DNA from: Nitrospirota bacterium
GTDB lineage: Bacteria > Nitrospirota > Thermodesulfovibrionia > UBA6902
Direction: 5' to 3'
Length of the DNA: 64,000 bases
Assembly: GCA_016215115.1 (NCBI GenBank)
Contig: JACRLN010000012.1
Location: 62,001-126,000 of the forward strand
Below, one piece after another: positions 58,224 through 64,000 of the stretch. Position numbers and translations under genes: made by a program. How positions within the stretch are numbered: the stretch's first letter is position 1; every line of letters begins with the position of its first letter. Under the pieces are notes generated by a model. That model did no database searches, was not told the DNA's origin, and saw only the letters and a program-made list of their open reading frames with translations.

Positions 58224-58258
58224 CCCTCTCCCTTGACGGGAGAGGGTTAGGGAGAGGG
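58224..58258. repeat. CCCTCTCCC hairpin after ftsZ
   Basis: CCCTCTCCC and GGGAGAGGG flank TTGAC, followed by TTAGGGAGAGGG. No T-run follows, so a terminator function is doubtful; it looks like a common intergenic repeat. Confidence 0.7.
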
Positions 58259-58342
58259 TGATGAATGATTGACTTCTTTTTAAACAAATTGTTATAACAT
58301 GGCGTCACCTTAGGGCAAAGCGATATTCATAATATTTTTTTC

Positions 58343-58351
58343 TGTTATAAT
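58343..58351 (+). promoter_or_regulatory. Extended -10 for the Panacea gene
   Basis: TGT followed by TATAAT at 58346-58351, about 46 bases before the ATG at 58397. No convincing -35. Confidence 0.5.
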
Positions 58352-58396
58352 TTAAGTATAAGATGTTTTCTCCAATAGATATTGTAGGGTATTTAT

Positions 58397-58966
58397 ATGA
58401 TAGAGACATCCACCATAATTGAAGCAATATACTATCTTCTCAGGAAACTGAAAAAAGCCGATAAAATCAAACTTGTTAAGCTTATATATCTTTCCGATAA
58501 ATATCATCTTATCCGCTACGGAAGAACTATAACGAATGATGATTATTACGCTATGGAACATGGACCTGTTGGTGCCACTGTTAAGGATGTCCTCAGCTTT
58601 GATTCATTCAATATTCCCCCAAAAACATTCAAATATCTCTCTACATTAATTAATAGGTATGATGATAACCATTTCAGTGTGAATCCTGATGCAAAAATCA
58701 CCTTCGACATGTTATCTGATACCGACAAAGAGGCACTGGATTTTGTTATTGAGAAATTTGGCAAGATGGGACAGTGGAAGTTGCGGGATTACACCCATAA
58801 GTACCCTGAATGGTACCAATATAAAGATTTGTTTGAAAATAAGTTAACGAGAAGAGAACGTATCGAGACTAAAGAGCTTTTATCTACATTAAAAGATGAC
58901 CCCTTATCAATGCCTCGCAAACATGTCAAAGAGTCAGAAAAAATTCTGACAGGAAACTTTGACTGA
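58397..58966 (+). CDS. Panacea/SocA-type (DUF4065) protein
   Basis: The 189-residue protein matches the Panacea antitoxin-like fold: LVKLIYLSDKYHLIRYGRTI, DDYYAMEHGPVGATVKDVL, and the later ALDFVIEKFGKMGQWKLRDYTH. Panacea domains are known from toxin-antitoxin pairs where they block varied toxins. No small toxin ORF adjoins it; the next gene is the GmrSD-like reading frame 209 bases on. It may guard or accompany that system, or be an orphan. Confidence 0.82.
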   Translation: MIETSTIIEAIYYLLRKLKKADKIKLVKLIYLSDKYHLIRYGRTITNDDYYAMEHGPVGATVKDVLSFDSFNIPPKTFKYLSTLINRYDDNHFSVNPDAKITFDMLSDTDKEALDFVIEKFGKMGQWKLRDYTHKYPEWYQYKDLFENKLTRRERIETKELLSTLKDDPLSMPRKHVKESEKILTGNFD

Positions 58967-59175
58967 TTGTGGACTTCCCAGCCCGATTGTGAAGCCTTTT
59001 ATCAAGAAACTGATAAGATACCCGTAAGCAGAAAATATTTCACTAAACATCGTTGCCCTACATTTGCTATAATCTTGTGAATCCATAATTTTCCTCATGC
59101 TAAAGCATCACCTTGCCGATGTTTCAGCAAAATTCTTTGATGGGTAAATTGTAAATTGCGAAAGGAGACATTGAG

Positions 59176-61147
59176 ATGAAAGCTTCTGAAACAAAATTGC
59201 AGCCTATCATTGAAGGAACAAAACAGTATGTTGTTCCTCTTTTCCAACGACCTTATAGCTGGACAAAAAAAGAATGGGAAATCTTATGGAATGATATTGT
59301 TGAACTATGCACTGTTGATAACCCCCGAACCCATTTTGTCGGTTCCATTGTAACAATGCCAACTATATCTGTCCCGGAAGGGGTAACAAAATATTTACTA
59401 ATTGACGGGCAACAGAGGCTTACCACTATTTTTATTTTGCTGGCTTTATTACGTGATAAGGCAAAACATGATGGAGAGGATAAATTGTCTGAAGAAATTA
59501 ATAATACGCTTCTGGTAAACCCATATAAAAGGGACACGGATTTCTACAAAATTCAACCAACTCAGATTGATATGGCATCTTTTCAGAAATTGATTCTTTC
59601 AGAAACAATATCCTCAAAAGATCAAATCGTAGAGGCATACCAATTTTTTGAAAGGAAATTCCGGCAGGCCAATTTAAATATAACCACAATTAAAAAAATT
59701 ATCACAAACAATTTATCGGTTGTGAGCATTGTTCTTGACCTCGAAGATAATCCACATTTGGTTTTTGAAAGTCTTAATGCAAAAGGGCGTCCGCTTACTC
59801 AGGCAGACCTGATACGCAATTATTTTTTCATGAAGATTCATATAAACAAGCAGGAAGTAATTTATTCGAAATATTGGAAACCGATGCAGGATGCACTGGG
59901 CGAGAATTTAACTGAGTTTATAAGGCACTATCTCATGAAGGGGGGTGTGATATAGTAAAACAAAGTGATGTATATTTTTCACTTAAAGATCTTGTTAATC
60001 AAGACAACGCATTAGAGTATCTTGAGAAACTTGCGATTTTTGCCAATTACTATAAAAAACTTCTTTATCCTGAATACGAACCAAATGCTGATATTCAGCG
60101 CTTAGTAAAAAGACTCAATCGCATAGAAGTAACTACAGCCTATCCCTTTTTGTTGAACTTTTATGATGATTATACCCAAAATAGAATTTCCGCAGGAAAC
60201 TTCGTCAATGTGCTGAAAGTAATTGAGAACTTTATGGTTCGTAGATTTGTTTGCAATATTCCTACATATGGGCTCAATAAAATTTTCCCTCCTCTTTATT
60301 CTCAAGTTTATAACATGGAAATGGAAAACCTTGTTGATGGAGTAAAGAAAATACTCCAAACTAAGGGTTATCCAAAGGATATGGAATTCAGAGCAAGATT
60401 GCTTGATGCAAAACTGTATGGCGCGGGTGACAGAGCAGATAAAACCAAGTCAATTCTCGAATCCATTGAAGAATCATATGGACATAAGGAACAGGTGTCA
60501 TTTGATAATCTTTCAATTGAGCACGTCATGCCGCAAACACTGACAGAATGGTGGCAAGATCATCTTGGCAACGAGTGGGAAATAACTCATGAATTGTTGT
60601 TGCATACTATCGGAAATCTCACATTAACTGCATATAATCCTGAACTTTCCAATGACGAATTTGAAAACAAAAAGAATCAATTAATGGAAAGTCATCTCGA
60701 GCTCAACAGGTACTTTCAAGATAAGACCATATGGAAAAAAGAGGACATAGAAAAAAGGGCTGAACACCTTGCAGAAAATTTACTCTCTATCTGGCCTTTT
60801 TTTGGCGATGATACTGCTGAACGGAGAGAGCAAGGAGATGTTACCGGGACAACGCCGAAGGGGCTATGGATTCTTGGTCAAAATTTTAAGGTTCAGACAT
60901 GGCGGGATGTGCTTGAACAGACTATGAATACCATTGCTGATTTAGAGCCTGATAAGTTTGAACAGATTATACAGCAGTTCCCGCGATTTATTGGACGAGA
61001 CAAGAAGAAATTTCGTGCTATAAGAGAATTAAAGACTGGCGCATTTAAGAAGTAAATCTGTCGGCCAAGAGTATTCAAAGCTTTTGTTTTCAAGCCCTTG
61101 AAGCAATAGAACTTACAGCAGATGACTGGCGAGTTGAGACAGAATAA
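59176..61147 (+). pseudogene. GmrSD-type restriction protein (DUF262-DUF1524), two frameshifts
   Basis: The gene should encode one protein of about 655 residues, as in type IV enzymes that attack modified DNA. The DUF262 part (GmrS) shows PLFQRPYSW and LLIDGQQRLTTIF. The first frame ends at 59955 after HYLMKGGVI, but VKQSDVYFSLKDLV continues in the next frame from 59955; adding one base to the six-G run at 59940-59945 restores it. The DUF1524 part has LSIEHVMPQTL and the conserved TIGNLTLTAYNPEL. A second break is at about 61053 (GAFKK, stop): the frame resumes as NLSAKSIQSFCFQALEAIEL to a stop at 61147. AAAGGAG precedes the ATG. Confidence 0.85.
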
Positions 61148-61315
61148 ATTGAGGAACTGGGCATTGTAATCAACTACGACATCAAATGCCGCATGGGGCG
61201 TGAGAGTGAAGAGGAGTGAACAAACACTCTGTATTAGACTGTTAATTGGAGACAAGTGTTGTAAGACATTTTTTTGGGGACTACACATGACTAATAAAAA
61301 AGGGGGGGAGAATTA

Positions 61316-63328
61316 ATGATAGGCAGGGAAATTAATGGGTTCAAAATTATTGATTCACTTGGTAGCGGCGCTTTCGGGCATACCTATAAAGTTCAAAAAG
61401 GCAGTGAAATCTACGCAATGAAGATTCTCAAGCCGGAAGCCATGAGTTCAGAAATACTGTCGGAAGGATACAAGAGATTTCAGAGAGAAATACGTTCCTT
61501 GCAAAAGGTACAAAGCGATTATGTTGTCGAATATTATGAAAGTGGGGTATGGGTTGATAAAGCTATAGATCACTATTTTATCGTAATGGAATTTGTGGAG
61601 GGTATGGATTTTGCCCAATTTCTTAAACTTCACAGAAAAACCTTTATCAAAGATGAAAATATGATGCAAGGGATTCTGTCACAAATTCTTCAGGGACTAT
61701 ACGATATTCACAATCTGAATATCATACATAGAGACCTGAAGCCTGCCAACATCTACATCACAGATGAAGATAAAGTTAAGTTGCTGGATTTCGGTCTTGT
61801 AAAAATGCTTGATTACAGCACCGTTACAACCAAGGGGAAAATAGTAGGCACACCGCTTTTTATGTCGCCTGAAATGATTGAGGGAAAGACTATTGATTAT
61901 AGAAGTGATCTTTATTCTTTTGGGGTTGTTTTATATTTCATTTTTACACAGGAATATCCCTTCCAGGGTGAAAACGTCTTTGTACTGTTAAATAATATTG
62001 TTAAGCAACAGCCGGCAAGAATTAGTGACAAGTTCCCCGGCATTTCCAATGCACTGGAAAATATCATTTTGAAACTGCTTGAAAAGCAGCCATACTTGAG
62101 ACCTTTCAAAGATGCTTTGGAACTTCGACAGGTTATGCTTGATGTTCCGCTACTACAGGCAGATATACCTTTATACACAATCAAAGATAAATCATTTTCT
62201 CAAAAGAAATATTTTATAAGATTATTGCATACGGAAAAAAATGAGTTGAAACGATTTCTGAATTCAGGAGGCATTGTCGACGGGATTGAATATCCGGCAA
62301 ATTATTTGCCTCAGTATAAAAATCAAATATCAGATATTAAAACATCCAATATCCCTTTTTTCTTTGATCCTTCTACAAACAGGCTGGCCTATTCAAAATT
62401 CTCCGAGACTCAAGGGTTGGTTAATTTGCCGTATGTCTATGACCGCTATAACAGAATTACACCCAGGCATTTATCAAGTATAAAAGATATTCAGAAATAT
62501 GTTTCCGATGTTCTGACATGGCAATTAAAATGGGAAACTGATATTTTGGTATCACCTTTTCATTATTCCCAAAATCTCAGTGATGAATGGCTTTCTGTAG
62601 ATCTTAAGCTGATTGAAGAATGTTTTGAATTTAAAGAGAAACACGGCATCAAAAAAGAATTATTTTCAGGTGTATGTATAGATATTGAAGATTTGACCGA
62701 TGAAGAGAATCGTCTTGAGTTAATAAACAGATATTCCAAGAAACTCCCGGACGGGTTCATTTTTTATGTGAATAATATACATGAAAAGACAACGAATATT
62801 GCTCAGCTTTATGCTTATATTGACATGTTAATAAAATTTAAAAAACTAAAAAGACCATTAATAGCCGCTCGTGTCGGTACGTTAGGTCTGGGGCTTGTAG
62901 AACTTGGAGTTGATTCTTTCTCGTCCGGCATTGCGTCCTTATCAAGCTTTTCAGAGCAAACTCTGTTATCAGACAGACAGTTAGGGTATGATATGGAACG
63001 CAAGTATTATATTAAAGATCTCCTGCTGACCTTAAAAGCTGGATTAACGAGTGAAATTCTGCAGAGGTTTCCGGAATACAGGTGTTCATGCAAATTTTGC
63101 CAAAACGAATATCAATTGGATAAAATTAATAAAAACGCAAAAGCTCATTTCTTGCAAGTTCGTTCTGATGAGATGAAAATGATTAATGATAATAGAAACA
63201 AACCATTTGTTTACTTAGCTAAATCCGCCAAGTCCAGTTTGGATAAGATAAAAAAGAAAGGGATATTGTTGCCGCCATATAATCATATCGATTCATGGAT
63301 AGATGTATTTTCCGAGTTTGCGAGGTAA
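61316..63328 (+). CDS. Ser/Thr protein kinase fused to a TGT-like TIM-barrel domain
   Basis: Residues 1-275 form a complete Hanks kinase: SLGSGAFGHTYKV glycine loop, Lys36, catalytic HRDLKPAN with Asp140 and DFG at 158-160. No membrane segment follows. Residues about 295-640 are unlike kinase substrates: VGTLGLGLVELGVDSFSSGIA resembles the VGT..GVDMFDC block of tRNA-guanine transglycosylases, and Cys590-x-Cys-x2-Cys595 resembles their zinc site. The catalytic Asp of the TGT block appears replaced by Ser and the fourth ligand is not clear. GGGGGGGAG precedes the ATG. The next gene starts five bases after its stop. I infer a two-gene system, possibly defensive. Confidence 0.75.
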   Translation: MIGREINGFKIIDSLGSGAFGHTYKVQKGSEIYAMKILKPEAMSSEILSEGYKRFQREIRSLQKVQSDYVVEYYESGVWVDKAIDHYFIVMEFVEGMDFAQFLKLHRKTFIKDENMMQGILSQILQGLYDIHNLNIIHRDLKPANIYITDEDKVKLLDFGLVKMLDYSTVTTKGKIVGTPLFMSPEMIEGKTIDYRSDLYSFGVVLYFIFTQEYPFQGENVFVLLNNIVKQQPARISDKFPGISNALENIILKLLEKQPYLRPFKDALELRQVMLDVPLLQADIPLYTIKDKSFSQKKYFIRLLHTEKNELKRFLNSGGIVDGIEYPANYLPQYKNQISDIKTSNIPFFFDPSTNRLAYSKFSETQGLVNLPYVYDRYNRITPRHLSSIKDIQKYVSDVLTWQLKWETDILVSPFHYSQNLSDEWLSVDLKLIEECFEFKEKHGIKKELFSGVCIDIEDLTDEENRLELINRYSKKLPDGFIFYVNNIHEKTTNIAQLYAYIDMLIKFKKLKRPLIAARVGTLGLGLVELGVDSFSSGIASLSSFSEQTLLSDRQLGYDMERKYYIKDLLLTLKAGLTSEILQRFPEYRCSCKFCQNEYQLDKINKNAKAHFLQVRSDEMKMINDNRNKPFVYLAKSAKSSLDKIKKKGILLPPYNHIDSWIDVFSEFAR

Positions 63329-63332
63329 TTTT

Positions 63333-63968
63333 ATGAAGTATGAGAAAGAAATGATTCCCGTGTTAACGGAATATTTAAATAATCAAAAAGGGTATTCGGT
63401 AATTACTAATGAACTTGATTCAGGCTATGGTATTGCAGATATAGTAGCTACTACTGATTTAAAAGGATTTAATTACCATCCATTTAATAATATATTTGAT
63501 GTTTTTTTATTAAATAATATCCCTTCTAATAAACCTGTTTCGTTTGAAGATATATGGAAAATGTCTTCTTATTCAAAAAAACATTTGAAGTACACAGTAT
63601 TAAAAGATTATATAGAAGGTGGTTTTTTAAAAAAAGATTGCAAAGGATATATGCGCATAAGGAAACTGAAAGTAGATAAAAATCCTATAATTGCCATTGA
63701 AGCCAAGCTGAAAAAATGGAAAGAAGCTTTTTTTCAGACCCAACGATACAAAAAATATGCTGATTTTTGTTATGTCGCTTTACCTGAAAAAATACTGCAA
63801 AATGTGGACTTACATTTATTTAGAGAAAATAATATCGGATTGCTTGCAATATCTCAGTCAAAATCTGTTCATGAGGTACTTAACCCCAAAAAGAATAGAG
63901 ATAAGCATGACCTATATTCAATTTTTGTAAATGGCGTTTTGTTAAAAAACAGCCAGCCGGCTACGTGA
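63333..63968 (+). CDS. Nuclease-like protein with internal winged helix
   Basis: I start at the ATG at 63333 (MKYEKEMIPVL) after GAGGT, four bases past the kinase stop; the ORF-track start at 63303 lies inside the kinase gene. The 211-residue protein has Asp36 in GYGIADIV and Glu123-x-Lys125 in IIAIEAKLKKW, followed by QTQRYKKYADFCYVALPE. That is the order expected for a PD-(D/E)XK fold. A winged-helix segment (about 56-112, VSFEDIWKMSSYSKKHLKY) is inserted between the Asp and the ExK. It ends 32 bases before the window edge. Confidence 0.7.
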   Translation: MKYEKEMIPVLTEYLNNQKGYSVITNELDSGYGIADIVATTDLKGFNYHPFNNIFDVFLLNNIPSNKPVSFEDIWKMSSYSKKHLKYTVLKDYIEGGFLKKDCKGYMRIRKLKVDKNPIIAIEAKLKKWKEAFFQTQRYKKYADFCYVALPEKILQNVDLHLFRENNIGLLAISQSKSVHEVLNPKKNRDKHDLYSIFVNGVLLKNSQPAT

Positions 63969-64000
63969 TCATTAACTCTATTGAATGTCGAGAGAGGATG

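Noticed and set aside
58224-58258. Terminator of the division cluster after ftsZ
   Set aside because: The stem is good, but no T-run follows and the sequence matches a common intergenic repeat. Kept only as a repeat.
1-64000. tRNA or rRNA genes
   Set aside because: I looked for TTCRANYC-type T-loops with flanking stems in the gaps and saw none. A covariance-model scan would settle it.

Overview
The window looks like a chromosomal segment of a diderm, LPS-bearing anaerobic or microaerophilic bacterium, most likely an uncultivated Nitrospirota (Thermodesulfovibrionia-like) or deltaproteobacterial lineage. The support is gene content only: the futalosine menaquinone route (mqnC, mqnE), a heptosyltransferase, OmpA and lipoproteins, a DNPR-type MurE implying meso-diaminopimelate, three type IV pilins, a DUF3786 iron-sulfur protein, an EndoQ-type nuclease and a B. 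subtilis-like Fe-S PurF. I could not run a phylogeny, so the taxon is an inference.

Layout. 1-6 kb (minus): the 5' part of a secreted subtilisin-like protease that runs off the left edge and is absent from the ORF track, a CofC-like transferase, a PHP phosphoesterase, and a three-gene signalling operon (histidine kinase, response regulator with a HEPN-like tail, membrane protein). 6-14.5 kb: EndoQ-like nuclease, small unknowns, FG-GAP lipoprotein, OmpA, DUF3786 protein, and a Fic AMPylase behind a striking cluster of palindromic operators. 14.5-24 kb (minus): an M1 peptidase/ChaN/PDZ fusion, a hybrid histidine kinase, PilZ protein, mqnC, mqnE and htpX. 24-30 kb (plus): the large single-chain purL, then purF. 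30-38 kb: three prepilins, a Tat-exported M15-like peptidase, a heptosyltransferase/GmhB fusion, a Lon-like protease. 38-58.2 kb: xerD (minus), then the complete division and cell-wall cluster mraZ-rsmH-ftsL-ftsI-murE-murF-mraY-murD-ftsW-murG-murC-murB-ddl-ftsQ-ftsA-ftsZ on the plus strand, driven from a promoter overlapped by three GTGG MraZ boxes. 58.2-64 kb: an accessory island with a Panacea protein, a frameshifted GmrSD-type restriction gene, a Ser/Thr kinase fused to a TIM-barrel-like domain resembling tRNA-guanine transglycosylase, and a nuclease-like protein with an internal winged helix.

The most unusual feature is the number of small repeats, many of them inside essential genes and in frame. 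One class is a 28-bp palindrome (half site GTAGGGGCGATTCA plus its reverse complement) that encodes VGAIHESPL in either orientation; it or its variants occur in purL, the heptosyltransferase gene, murD and murC. A second class is tandem heptamers giving peptides such as [11 protein letters not shown] and SLVTRHSSL in mqnC, mqnE, purL, purF, murE, murD and ddl. These also supply the stop codons of murE, murD, murG, murC, murB and probably purL. A third is a GC-rich hairpin element, one copy of which lies inside ftsA. A fourth, intergenic, is a double-hairpin family with GTCATTCCCGC ends. The rest of the accessory novelty is in the right-hand island and in several domain fusions.
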